Shown in pieces: positions 16,131-28,500 of a stretch of 52,150 nt of DNA (the first letter of the stretch is position 1; each line of letters begins with the position of its first letter). Position numbers and translations under genes: made by a program. Source of the DNA: Humibacillus sp. GTDB lineage: Bacteria; Actinomycetota; Actinomycetes; Actinomycetales; Dermatophilaceae. The notes under the pieces are model-generated. The model was not told where the DNA came from. It ran no database searches and was given only the letters and a program-made list of their open reading frames with translations. Location of the stretch: assembly GCA_030452985.1 (NCBI GenBank), contig JAKDLG010000018.1, positions 1 through 52,150 on the forward strand, read 5' to 3'.

Positions 16131-17096
16131 TCAGCTGGCCAGTGCGATCGTGGCACGAGGAGTCGACACCACGGCCGGTCGTGACCGAGCGCGAGCACGG
16201 CGACAGCCCGCCTCAGCTCGGGCGAGCACGGCATCGGGGCGATGCTCAATGTCGTGCGGTGTGAAAGCGACGACCTCGACGCCGGCGTCCTTGAGGTCAC
16301 TGTCGGCGTTGACCGTGGCGTCCCAGTCGAGAACACCACCATGAAACTCGCGGGAGTGGACCATGAGGGCCAGAGCCACGTCGTCGAGCCACAGGTCCGG
16401 AGTGGTGAGGCGTCTGCGGGAGGCGTCTTCGAGCGCCGGGTTCGCCATCAGCCCGGCGAACATCTGCGAGCCTCGCAACAGTCGCGCTAGATCGGCCTCT
16501 GGCAGCGACCAGGCGCCGGCGGCTGCCTCTCTCAGGGCAGACTTCAGACGGACCGTTCCGTTGCGACGACGGACCCCGACCCAGTGCTCGACATCGGCCA
16601 GGCGAACGACACGCTCCTGCACGGCACCCACGATGATGGCCCGGGCGCTTCGGTCGTCAATGGCGTCTGCAGCAGCATCGACGACAGCACGCGGCCGGCA
16701 CGACAGCCGCAATGGGCCACGCTCGACCAGACGCTCATGGGTGAGCCGGGTCGATCGGATCGTCACCCAGCCGACTCGTCGAGAGCGATGCGGGTAGGGC
16801 ACGTAGACCTGCACCGGACCGCTCGCCAGGCGCATCGAAGACGAATGGCACGCAAGGGCGGACGCGCCCGCGAGCCACGAGTCAGAGCCGGCGTAGAGAA
16901 GCGCCGACATGAGCCGCTGGTCTTGAGAAGGGAGGCCGGTGTTCAGCATCAGCACGCCTGGAAGCAGCGAGCGCCACCGGTCGCCCGAGTGCCAACGCGT
17001 CAGACCGGGAGGGACGCCTGCGCCGTTGAGCTGGGCACGGGTGACCAAGCCGAACTGCGTCTCGGCCAGGCGACGGATCTCATCGGGAAGCTGCAT
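16131..17096 (-). CDS. AbiEi-like winged-helix protein with degenerate DUF559/Vsr-like nuclease domain
   Basis: A 321-residue protein. Residues 1-50 (DEIRRLAETQFGLVTRAQL, then GLTRWHSGDRWRSLLPGVL) match the N-terminal winged helix of AbiEi-type antitoxins. Residues about 195-295 resemble the DUF559/Vsr-like endonuclease C-terminus common in actinobacterial proteins of this architecture: TPDLWLDDVALAL, HSREFHGG, and the closing VEVVAFTPHDIEHRPDAVL. In relatives as I recall them, the strand before SREFH reads ExD; here it reads M245-V-H247, so the nuclease may be inactive. No AbiEii toxin partner is adjacent, arguing against a toxin-antitoxin pair. It is the only gene of the repeat-bounded unit, and its codon use looks somewhat less strict than its neighbours'. 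The role is unknown. Confidence 0.75.
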   Translation of the reverse strand: MQLPDEIRRLAETQFGLVTRAQLNGAGVPPGLTRWHSGDRWRSLLPGVLMLNTGLPSQDQRLMSALLYAGSDSWLAGASALACHSSSMRLASGPVQVYVPYPHRSRRVGWVTIRSTRLTHERLVERGPLRLSCRPRAVVDAAADAIDDRSARAIIVGAVQERVVRLADVEHWVGVRRRNGTVRLKSALREAAAGAWSLPEADLARLLRGSQMFAGLMANPALEDASRRRLTTPDLWLDDVALALMVHSREFHGGVLDWDATVNADSDLKDAGVEVVAFTPHDIEHRPDAVLARAEAGCRRARARSRPAVVSTPRATIALAS

Positions 17097-17194
17097 CCGA
17101 TGACGATGACGCCGGGGCCAGGCGAATCGATCTCACGCCGTTCTGCCTGAGGACGACTCGCGACCGTGCGAGGGGCTGTGGAAACTCCCATCGC

Positions 17195-17323
17195 ATCGAT
17201 CAGACGGCGGATCAGTCGGCAACTGATGCTGCTGTGACAACCACAGACGCCGTCTGATGTGCCGATTGATCTGCCTGTGGCGCTGGTGGACGTCAAACTG
17301 CAGATCAGTCGGCCATTGGTGTT
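17195..17323 (-). repeat. right 129-bp inverted flank
   Basis: Read on the minus strand it starts AACACCAATGGCCGACTGAT and ends with the same CTGATCGAT-like inner end as the left flank. Exact ATCAGTCGGC decamers lie at 17211-17220 and 17304-17313, and a near-copy (inverted) at 17261-17270. The stem at the equivalent position survives (17198-17209 with 17248-17259, 11 of 12), as does the alternative outer stem. The gene start (17096) lies 98 bases inside this flank, so the flank may also carry or shape the gene's promoter. Confidence 0.75.
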
Positions 17324-17365
17324 GTGACAGTGGCCTTTACCGTCGACGGGCCGGTTGAACCCAGG

Positions 17366-18985
17366 TCAGCGACCGCCGAGGAACTTCTCGAAGCCCTTGG
17401 GCAGGTTGGCCGGGTCGAAGTCAGCCATCGGGTCGGGGCCCTGGGTGTCAGCACCGGCACCGCCGAAGGCCCCACCGGCCGCCGAGGGTCCCGCCGCGGC
17501 CTTCGCGGCTGCGGCTCGCTCCTCCGCGGCGCGCTTCGCCGGGTTGCCGCTCCTGCTCTTCTTGCGTTGCGGCTGCTGCGAACGGCCCCGCTTGCCCGAA
17601 CCGGGAAGACCCGGCATCCCGGGCAGTCCGCCTCCGCCACCGCGAGCCATCGACTTCATCATCTTCTGGGCCTCACCGAAGCGCACCAGCAGCTGGTTCA
17701 CCTCGGTCACCGTGACCCCTGACCCCTTGGCGATGCGAGACCGGCGCGAGCCGTTGATCTGCTTCGGGTGGGTGCGCTCGAACTTCGTCATCGACTGCAC
17801 CATGGCCTCGACCCGGTCGAACTCCCGGTCGTCGAAGGCGTCGAGCTGCTCGCGCATCCCCTGCATGCCCGGCATCATCTTGAGCATCGACTTGAGCGAG
17901 CCCATCTTCTTGATGGCGTTCATCTGCTGCAGGAAGTCTTCGAAGGTGAAGTCCTCCTCAGCCATGAACTTGCGCGCCATCTCGTCGGCCTCGTGCTTGT
18001 CGAAGGCCTTCTCGGCCTGCTCGATCAGCGTGAGCACGTCGCCCATGTCGAGGATGCGGCTGGCCATCCGGTCGGGGTGGAACACCTCGATGTCGGTGAC
18101 CTTCTCGCCCGTCGAGGCGAACATGATCGGCTCGCCGGTCAGCTCGGCCACCGACAGCGCCGCACCACCGCGAGCATCACCGTCGAGCTTCGAGAGCACC
18201 ACACCGGTGAAGGCCACGCCCTCGTGGAAGGCCTGCGCCGTCTCGACGGCGGCCTGACCGATCATCGCGTCGAGGACGAAGAGCACCTCGTGGGGGTTGA
18301 TCGCCGCGCGGATGTCGGCCGCCTGCTGCATGAGGTTGGTGTCGACCGCGAGGCGGCCGGCGGTGTCGATGATGACGACATCGTGCTGGCGCGCCGTGGC
18401 GTGCTCGATGCCGAGGCGTGACACGGCCACCGGGTCGCCGAAGCTCTGGGTGCCCTCCCCCGTGCCGAGCACCGCGTCGTGACCGCCAATGTTGCCGCGC
18501 TCGGGCGCGAAGACGGGGATGCCGGCGCGTTCGCCGACGACCTCGAGCTGGGTGACCGCGTTCGGGCGCTGCAGGTCGGCCGCGACCAGGATGGGGGTGT
18601 GGCCCTTGTCCTTCAGCCACCGGCCGAGCTTGCCGGCGAAGGTCGTCTTGCCCGACCCCTGCAGGCCCGCCAGCATGATGACGGTCGGCGGCACCTTGGC
18701 CAGCTCGAGCTGGCGGGTCTGCCCGCCGAGGATCGCGACGAGCTCCTCCTGCACGATCTTGACGACCTGCTGGGCGGGGTTGAGGGCCTGGCTCACCTCG
18801 GCCCCGAGGGCGCGCTCGCGCACCTTGCTGGTGAACCGCTTGACGACGGGCAGGGCGACATCGGCGTCGAGCAGGGCCAGCCGGATGTCACGGATCGTCG
18901 CGTTGACGTCGGACTCCGTCAGGCGGCCCTTGCCGCGCAGGTTCTTGAAGGTGGCGGTCAGCCGGTCAGACAGGGATGCGAACAC
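17366..18985 (-). CDS. ffh: signal recognition particle protein Ffh
   Basis: The 539-residue SRP54 GTPase binds signal sequences and 4.5S RNA. It has the N-terminal helical domain, G1 AGLQGSGKTT (106-115), DLQRPNAV (137-144), DTAGR (207-211) and SKLDGDARGG (265-274), then the Met-rich M domain (about 330-435) with MGSLKSMLKMMPG and RSRIAKGSGVTVTEVNQLL. A Gly/Lys/Ala-rich C-terminal extension (436-539) follows, as often in actinobacteria. GTG at 18985 gives VFASLSDRLTATFKNLRGKG, the expected N-terminus. It works with FtsY, also in this window. The repeat-bounded unit begins 42 bases past its stop. Confidence 0.96.
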   Translation of the reverse strand: MFASLSDRLTATFKNLRGKGRLTESDVNATIRDIRLALLDADVALPVVKRFTSKVRERALGAEVSQALNPAQQVVKIVQEELVAILGGQTRQLELAKVPPTVIMLAGLQGSGKTTFAGKLGRWLKDKGHTPILVAADLQRPNAVTQLEVVGERAGIPVFAPERGNIGGHDAVLGTGEGTQSFGDPVAVSRLGIEHATARQHDVVIIDTAGRLAVDTNLMQQAADIRAAINPHEVLFVLDAMIGQAAVETAQAFHEGVAFTGVVLSKLDGDARGGAALSVAELTGEPIMFASTGEKVTDIEVFHPDRMASRILDMGDVLTLIEQAEKAFDKHEADEMARKFMAEEDFTFEDFLQQMNAIKKMGSLKSMLKMMPGMQGMREQLDAFDDREFDRVEAMVQSMTKFERTHPKQINGSRRSRIAKGSGVTVTEVNQLLVRFGEAQKMMKSMARGGGGGLPGMPGLPGSGKRGRSQQPQRKKSRSGNPAKRAAEERAAAAKAAAGPSAAGGAFGGAGADTQGPDPMADFDPANLPKGFEKFLGGR

Positions 18986-19107
18986 CCGCGCAACTTTATC
19001 CGGTACCGGCCCGCACGCCGATTCGGACGGCCTCCGCCGGGCGAGCCGCCCCTCTGTCGGATGCCGCTCAGCAGCCACGGCGCGCGACTCCCGGTAGCGT
19101 GCGGAGG

Positions 19108-19518
19108 GTGTCCACCCCGCCGTTCGTCGACAAGATCGCCTGGGTCCACCTGCGCGGCGGGCGGCTGCTCTGCGCTCGCAACCACGGGCGCGAGCGGTTC
19201 TACCTGCCGGGCGGCAAGCGGGAGCCGGGCGAGAGCGATCTCCAGACGCTCGTGCGCGAGGTGAACGAGGAGCTCGCGGTGACCATCGACCCGGGCTCGG
19301 CGGCATCCGTCGGGGTGTTCGAGGCGCCGGCCGACGGGCGCGACGACGGGATGCTGGTGCGGATGACCTGCTACACGGCGACCCACACCGGCGAGCTCAC
19401 CCCGTCGAACGAGATCGCCGAGATCGACTGGCTGACCCTGACCGACCGCGATCGGGTGTCGGCGATGAACCGTCTGGTGATGGCCCACCTGCACGGGCTG
19501 GGGCTGCTGACCGACTGA
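19108..19518 (+). CDS. Nudix hydrolase
   Basis: A 136-residue protein with a near-perfect Nudix box, GGKREPGESDLQTLVREVNEEL (split here as GGKREPGE and REVNEEL), where the usual final Gly is Ala. The family hydrolyses nucleoside diphosphates linked to another moiety. Upstream of the box lies FYLPGGK, downstream a beta-rich half ending EIAEIDWLTLTD. GTG at 19108 is taken; a second GTG at 19099 is in frame. It is divergent from ffh (122-base shared promoter region) and convergent with glnD, seven bases away. The substrate is unknown. Confidence 0.87.
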   Translation: MSTPPFVDKIAWVHLRGGRLLCARNHGRERFYLPGGKREPGESDLQTLVREVNEELAVTIDPGSAASVGVFEAPADGRDDGMLVRMTCYTATHTGELTPSNEIAEIDWLTLTDRDRVSAMNRLVMAHLHGLGLLTD

Positions 19519-19525
19519 CCGGGCG

Positions 19526-21895
19526 TCACTCGTCGCAGGTGTCGATGATCATGGCGACGGCCTGGGCCGCCCGGGCCGGCGCGAGACGACCGCCTCCGAA
19601 CTCGGTGACGTAGAACGTGTCGAGGGTCTGCCCGGCGTAGGTCGCGACGTGGGCCGAACGCACCGACAGCGACGCGCGGGCGAGCGTGATACCGAGGTCC
19701 TGCAACAGGCCAGGTCGGTCGGAGGCTCGCACCTCGATGACCGTCGCCGTATCGGAGGCGCTATTGACCACGAGCGCGCGAGCGCCGTCGGGCGAACCGC
19801 TCGAACGACTCACCGAGGTCGGAGCACCCGGGCCTCTGCGGCGCGAGCCCTTGCCGAGCGGGCCCCGGTCACCGGAGGCGACGCGGACGAGGTTGCGCGC
19901 GACGATCGCCGGCACGGGTGTCTCCCCGCCCGGCGACTCCACCCACCACTCGTTGACGGCCAGGCCGTCGGCGGTTCGGAGGGTGGCCGAGCGCACCACG
20001 AAGCCCTGGGCGGCGAGCAGACCCGCCGTGTCGGCGAAGAGGCCGGCGCGGTCGCGGTCGACGATGTCGACGCGGTGCGCTCCCCCGTGCGAGGTGACGG
20101 TGACCCAGGGCTCGCCCACGGCCACCCGGCCGGCAGCCTCGTCAGAGAGCCGCACCGTGTCGAGGGGTTCGACCGCGCGGGGGGCCTCCCCTCGATGCTG
20201 CGACTCCAGAGACGCGAGGCCGGCAGCGTAGAGGCGCGCCACCAGACCGGCGCGCCAGTCGGTCCAGGCCTTCGGGCCGGCCGCGGACGCGTCTGCCTCG
20301 GTCAGGGCGCGCAGCAGCTCGAGGGTGCTGACCGACCCTCCGACGGCCTCGATGAGGGCTGCGACGGTGGCCGGCTCCTCAGGATCTCGCCGCGTGGCCA
20401 GCTCGACCAGGGTGAGGTGCTCACGCACGAGACGCACGACGACCGCCCGGTCGGCATCCGGCACACCGATTCGGCGCAGCACGGTGTCGGCGATCCGGGC
20501 GCCGGTCAGTGAGTGGTCGGTCGTGCCGGGCACCTTGCCGATGTCGTGGAGCAGGGCGGCGAGCATGAGCAGGTCGGGCCGGGCGACGTCGCGAACCATG
20601 CCGCCGGCTGCCACGACCGTCTCGACGAGGTGGCGGTCGACGGTGTGCCGGTGTACCGCGTTGCGCTGGGGCCGACTGCGCACCGCGGTCCACTCGGGAA
20701 TCCACCGCTCGACGACACCGGCGAGGTCGAGCCCCTCCCACACCGTGACCAGCCCGGGTCCGGCCGCGAGCAGGTCGGCGAACAGGTGGCGCGCCACCTC
20801 GGGCCACGGTTCCCCGAGGGCCGGAGACTGCTCAGAGAGGTTGCCGAGCGTGCTGGGCGACAGCGGGATGCCGTTCCGGGCGGCCACCAGCGCGGCCCGG
20901 AGCGGGATGACCGGGTCACGGGCCAGGTCAGCCGACGGGCCGAGCACCGTCTCACCGTCGTGGCGGTACAGGCCGTAGCCCAGGGGGGCGAGCTGCGGTC
21001 GGCGGGGCCCGACGCGCAGGGTGCGGGCTCGTTGCGACTGTTGCGCCCGCCTCAGCGTGCTGTCGACTGCGTAGGCGATGGCGCGCGCCGAGGTCGACAG
21101 GTCGGTGAGCAGGTCGTCGGAGTCGGTGTACCCGAGCAGCGCCGCGCAGGCGTCCTGGTCGTCGCGGTTCAGGCGGTCGCGGCCCCTCCCGGTGACGACG
21201 TGGATCGCGTCGCGCACATCGAGGATCCGCTCGTAGGCGACATCGACCTCGCCGTGGGGTCGGTCGGTGAGCCAGGCCGCGGTGAGGGCCCGGAGCACCG
21301 ACATGTCACGCAGGCCGCCGTGGGCCTCCTTGAGGTCGGGCTCGATGAGGTGGGCCAGGTCGCCCTGCCGCGTGTGCCGGGCGACGACCGACTCCTGCAT
21401 TTCCGACAACCGGGTGCGGGCGTTGGCGCGCCAGTCGTGGGCGACCGTCGAGCGGGCCGCGTTGACGACGTCGGGGTCGCCGGCCACGTGCGTGAGGTCG
21501 AGCAGGCCGACTGCGGCAGAGAGGTCGTTCGTGGCGACGGCCCGGCACTGCGCCACGGTGCGCACGCTGTGGTCGAGGCGCACACCGGCATCCCAGATGG
21601 GGTACCAGAGCTGGTCGGCGAAGGCACCGACCTCCTTGCCCGCGAGGCCGCGAGGGTGGTGGACGAGCACGAGGTCGTAGTCGCTGAGCGGTCCGCCGTC
21701 TCCTCGCGCGAGCGAGCCGACGGCGGCGAGCGCGACGCCCTCATGACGCCGCCCGGCGCAGGCATCGAGCCACAGCTGCTGGAGCCAGCCGAAGCCGAAC
21801 TCCGCGAGCGCCCGGCGGCGGGTCGCGCCGGCGCCGGGCACTGCGAAGGTTCGGGTGCCGGCCAGGTCGAGACGTCGTGCGGTCACGTCGGTCAT
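19526..21895 (-). CDS. glnD: PII nucleotidylyltransferase GlnD
   Basis: This 789-residue bifunctional enzyme modifies and demodifies PII in response to glutamine. The nucleotidyltransferase motif GSLARGDGGPLSDYDL (60-75) carries the catalytic acidic pair. A helical PII-uridylyltransferase region follows, then the HD domain with HRHTVDRH (415-422) and LLHDIGK (H450, D451), then two ACT domains (about 605-680 and 710-789, VIEVRASDRPGLLQDLG). A Ser/Gly/Arg-rich linker (about 680-705) separates the ACT domains. Streptomyces and Corynebacterium GlnD adenylylate rather than uridylylate PII, which may hold here. It starts one base after the PII stop codon, in the amtB-PII-glnD operon. Confidence 0.95.
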   Translation of the reverse strand: MTDVTARRLDLAGTRTFAVPGAGATRRRALAEFGFGWLQQLWLDACAGRRHEGVALAAVGSLARGDGGPLSDYDLVLVHHPRGLAGKEVGAFADQLWYPIWDAGVRLDHSVRTVAQCRAVATNDLSAAVGLLDLTHVAGDPDVVNAARSTVAHDWRANARTRLSEMQESVVARHTRQGDLAHLIEPDLKEAHGGLRDMSVLRALTAAWLTDRPHGEVDVAYERILDVRDAIHVVTGRGRDRLNRDDQDACAALLGYTDSDDLLTDLSTSARAIAYAVDSTLRRAQQSQRARTLRVGPRRPQLAPLGYGLYRHDGETVLGPSADLARDPVIPLRAALVAARNGIPLSPSTLGNLSEQSPALGEPWPEVARHLFADLLAAGPGLVTVWEGLDLAGVVERWIPEWTAVRSRPQRNAVHRHTVDRHLVETVVAAGGMVRDVARPDLLMLAALLHDIGKVPGTTDHSLTGARIADTVLRRIGVPDADRAVVVRLVREHLTLVELATRRDPEEPATVAALIEAVGGSVSTLELLRALTEADASAAGPKAWTDWRAGLVARLYAAGLASLESQHRGEAPRAVEPLDTVRLSDEAAGRVAVGEPWVTVTSHGGAHRVDIVDRDRAGLFADTAGLLAAQGFVVRSATLRTADGLAVNEWWVESPGGETPVPAIVARNLVRVASGDRGPLGKGSRRRGPGAPTSVSRSSGSPDGARALVVNSASDTATVIEVRASDRPGLLQDLGITLARASLSVRSAHVATYAGQTLDTFYVTEFGGGRLAPARAAQAVAMIIDTCDE

Positions 21896-21896
21896 G

Positions 21897-25084
<3,188 letters not shown>

Positions 25085-25150
25085 GCAGTCATCCAACCAC
25101 GGCTCGCAGCCACCCCCGACGGCTGCGCCGGGGGGCGAAACGGGGGGTCG

Positions 25151-25336
25151 TCAGTGCGTGCGCGACAGCGGCTTGTGTGTCACCGACGAGACCCGGCGGC
25201 GCGCCGAGCGAGCCACGGTCTCGCCCTTCTGGGTGAGCAGGTCGCGGCCGTCCCGGTGGGCGGGAACGGCGACGACACCGACGATGGTGACACCGAGGAC
25301 GACGACGACGAGCATCGCGATGATGAGGAGGACCAT
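25151..25336 (-). CDS. small single-span membrane protein
   Basis: A 61-residue protein with one strong hydrophobic helix (VLLIIAMLVVVVLGVTIVG) at the N-terminus and a basic cytoplasmic tail (KGETVARSARRRVSSVTHK). The start is ATG at 25336. Short membrane proteins between smc and ftsY are seen in other actinobacteria. It lies 66 bases before ftsY on the same strand and 177 bases after the smc stop. I do not recognise a family. Confidence 0.65.
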   Translation of the reverse strand: MVLLIIAMLVVVVLGVTIVGVVAVPAHRDGRDLLTQKGETVARSARRRVSSVTHKPLSRTH

Positions 25337-25382
25337 GGGACCAGCGTGACTCACGTGCCAAATGTGATGCAAACACACTCGC

Positions 25383-25415
25383 GTGACAGAAACACATTCG
25401 TATCCGTTTTGTCAC
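25383..25415 (-). promoter_or_regulatory. inverted repeat in an AT-richer promoter region
   Basis: GTGACAGAAAC (25383-25393) and GTTTTGTCAC (25406-25415) are inverted with a one-base bulge. They lie within the AT-richer 25355-25430 stretch upstream of the small membrane protein gene. Nearby TGTG and CACA half-sites suggest a CRP/GlxR-like or other dimeric regulator, but no canonical TGTGA-N6-TCACA is present. Confidence 0.35.
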
Positions 25416-25513
25416 ATTCTCGTGATCAACCCGTGCAGATCCCCGGCCACCACGCACGACCAAGGGCTGCCGAGCCGGCAGGCTGCACTGACCAAACAGC
25501 GAGAGGATGCCGT

Positions 25514-28500
25514 TCAGGCGGGTTGGTCGGCCACGTCGCGCAGGCGCTGCGAGACGACCGTGGTGACGCCGTCACCCCGCATGCTGACGCCGTAGAGGGC
25601 GTCGGCGATCTCCATCGTCTTCTTCTGGTGCGTGATGACGATCAGCTGCGAGCTGTCGCGCAGCTCTTCGAACAGCGTGATCAGCCGCCCGAGGTTGGCG
25701 TCGTCGAGCGCCGCCTCCACCTCGTCCATGATGTAGAAGGGCGAGGGGCGGGCCTTGAAGATCGCGACCAGCAGCGCCACCGCCACGAGCGAACGCTCGC
25801 CGCCCGAGAGCAGCGAGAGCCGCTTGATCTTCTTGCCCGGTGGCCGGGCCTCGACCTCGAGACCGGTGGTCAGCATGTTCGACGGGTCGGTCAGCAACAA
25901 CCGGCCCTCGCCGCCGGGGAAGAGCCGCTGGAAGACCCGCTCGAACTGAACGGCCGTGTCGGCGAAGGCCTCGGCGAAGACCTTCTCGACGCGGGCATCG
26001 ACCTCCGTGATGATGTCGAGCAGGTCGCGCTTGGAGCTCTTGAGGTCTTCGAGCTGCTCGGTGAGGAACTTGTGCCGCTCCTCGAGCGCCGAGAACTCCT
26101 CCAGGGCCAGCGGGTTGATGCGCCCGAGCGCCCCCAGACGGCGTTCGGCGCCGCGCAGCCGCTTCTCCTGCACCGCGCGCACGAACGCGACCGGTTCGCG
26201 AGGCTCGGCACCGGGGTCGGCGTCAGGGTCGGCAACGAACGGCACCAGCTGGTGAGGGCCGAACTCGTCGACAAGCGCCTCCGGCGCGATGCCCAGCTCG
26301 TCGACGGCTCTGGCCTGCAGCGCCTCGATGCGCAACCGCTGCTGCGTGCGGGCCACCTCGTCACGGTGCACGGAGTCGGTCAGCTCGCGCAGCTCGTTCT
26401 GCAAGGTGGCGGCGTCGCGGCGCACCACCGCGAGCTCGGCGTCGCGGGCCGTGCGGGAGTCCTCCCCCTCGGCGCGCAGCCGGGCCGCCTCGTCGGCCGA
26501 CACCGTGAGCAGCCCGTGCGCGTAGCCCGCCGCCACCCCGACCGCCTCGGCGACCTCGGCCTCACGCCGGCGCCGCTCGAGGCGGGCTGCCAGCCGGGCC
26601 CTCGTCTCCTCCTCGTTGCGGGCCCCCCGTTCGAGCGCGTCGGCCCGCTCCTTGAGGGCGCGGGCCCGTTCCTCACGGGTGCGTAGCGCCAGGCGCAGCT
26701 CGGTCTCAGCGGCGCGCGCAGCCCGGGCTGCCTCGTCGAGCCGGTCCCGCTCCTCAGCCCCGGGCTCGGTCTCGTCGACGCCCTCGGCGCTCGCCGCCTC
26801 GAGACGCTCGACGAGGGCAGCGTGCTGGGCCTGGTCGGCCTCGAGCGCCGACTCGGCGACGGCCAGCGCCGCCTCGGTGCGTTCCACCTCGGCCCGGGCG
26901 CTGCGCAGCGACTGCCCGAGCGAGCCGAGCTGCTCGGCGATGGCCGACATGCGGGCATCGCTCTCGTGCAGGCGCTCGAGGGTGGCCTCGACCGTCTCGT
27001 TCAGCTCATCGCGCCGCGACCGGGCCGCCGCACCGGCGAAGCGGGCCCGTTCGCCCTCGCCGGTCGCGGTCGCCACGCGGGCGCGCGCGTCGTCGAGAGC
27101 GGCCTGCAGCTCGATCAGGCTGGGCGCCGACGTACTGCCGCCCCAGGCCGTGCCCGGCGCGTACACGTCTCCGTCGGGGGTCACCGACGTCACGCCGGGG
27201 TGCTCGAGCACCAGCCGCCGGGCGGAGGCCGCGTCACCGACGAGGGCTACGCGCTCGAGCACCCGATCCACCGCCGGCCGCACGGCATCCGGACACTGAA
27301 CCGCGTCGCGCACCCAACGGGCACCTGCGCCGATGGCGGGCCAGCCCGACGGGTCGGGAGAGCCGGCCGACTCGCTGACCAGCAGCATCGCGCGGCCGTC
27401 GTCGCCGGCCCGCAACGCGTCCAGCGCCGCCCCGGCGGCTTCCAGCGACGGCACGGCGAGCGCCTCTGCGGCCCGGCCGAGCGCCGCCGCGACCGCGGTC
27501 TCGAGGCCCGGCTCGACCGTCACCAGCGCGGCCACCGAGCCGAGGATGCCGTGTCGTTCCTCCCCGCCCGCGAGCAGGGCCGCGGCGCCGTCCTTGCGGC
27601 TCAGGCTCAGCTCCAACGCCTCGACCCGGGCCCCGGCCGTGGTTCGGGCCCGGTCGGCGGCGGTCTCTGCCTCGGCATGCCGGGCCACCTCGGCCTCGGC
27701 CTCCTCGAGCCGGCCGGCCGCGGTCTCGTAGGCCGAGTCGAGACCCTGCTCACCCTCCTCGTCGTGGGCGACGCCCGCCTCGAGCCGGCTCCACTCGCGC
27801 TCGGCCTGCGTGGCTCGGGCCTGCGAGGCGTCGATGCTGGTGCGTAGGCGCCCGATCTCGGCCTCGCGGGCCTCGATCCGCGACGCCGCCGCCCCGACCT
27901 GACCACCGAGCTTGGCCAGTCCCTCGCGGCGGTCGGCCGCGGCCCGGGAGGCCCGGGCCAGCCGGGTGGTCTCCTCGGCGTGCTCGTGCTCGAGTGTCGT
28001 CCTCGTCGCGACGGCGGCCTCGAGGTCGGCTGCGGCCACGGTGATCTCGGCCAGCAGCGACTGCTCCTGGCCGCGCACCTGCGCCGCCTGGCTGCGCAGC
28101 TGCTCGGGGTCGCGGGCGCCGCCGCCGCCTTCTGGGGTGCCCTCCTCGTCACGCAGCAGCCGAACCCGTTCGGCGGCGAGCGACCGGGTCGCGGCCAGCC
28201 GCTCGACGAGCCGGCCGAGGGCGACGTAGTCGTCCTGAGCCCGGCTGAGGCCCGGCCGGGCCGCCTCGGCCTCGGCCTCGAGGGCGGCGAGCCGCTCCGC
28301 GAGCGTGCTCAGTGCCTGGTCGACCTCGGTGCGGCGGGTGATGAGGGCCGACTCGTCGGCCACCTCCTGCTCGAGGGTCGAGGTCAGCTGGACCAGGTCG
28401 TCGGCGAGCAACCGGAGCCGGGCGTCGCGGGCATCCGTCTGGATCATCGCCGCCTTGCGGGCGGTCTCGGCCTGTCTCCCGAGGGGGCCGAGCTGGCGCC

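Larger units (their letters stand above)
16001..17323. mobile_element. 1,323-bp unit with 129-bp inverted flanks and a single AbiEi/DUF559-like gene
   Basis: Two flanks of exactly 129 bases (16001-16129 and 17195-17323) are inverted copies of each other, aligned end to end without a gap. By hand count 87 of 129 positions agree, and 27 of the outermost 31. Identity is concentrated in three blocks that can base-pair, while the loops have diverged. They enclose one leftward gene whose stop codon begins two bases after the inner end of the left flank. The unit sits between the amidohydrolase gene (112 bases away) and ffh (42 bases away) in an otherwise housekeeping region. I see no target-site duplication and no known transposase. 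It may be a single-gene mobile unit or a REP-like repeat with its own protein. Confidence 0.65.

Noticed and set aside
16131-17096. The AbiEi-like gene as half of an abortive-infection toxin-antitoxin pair
   Set aside because: No AbiEii nucleotidyltransferase gene is adjacent; neighbours are housekeeping genes and the protein has its own C-terminal domain.
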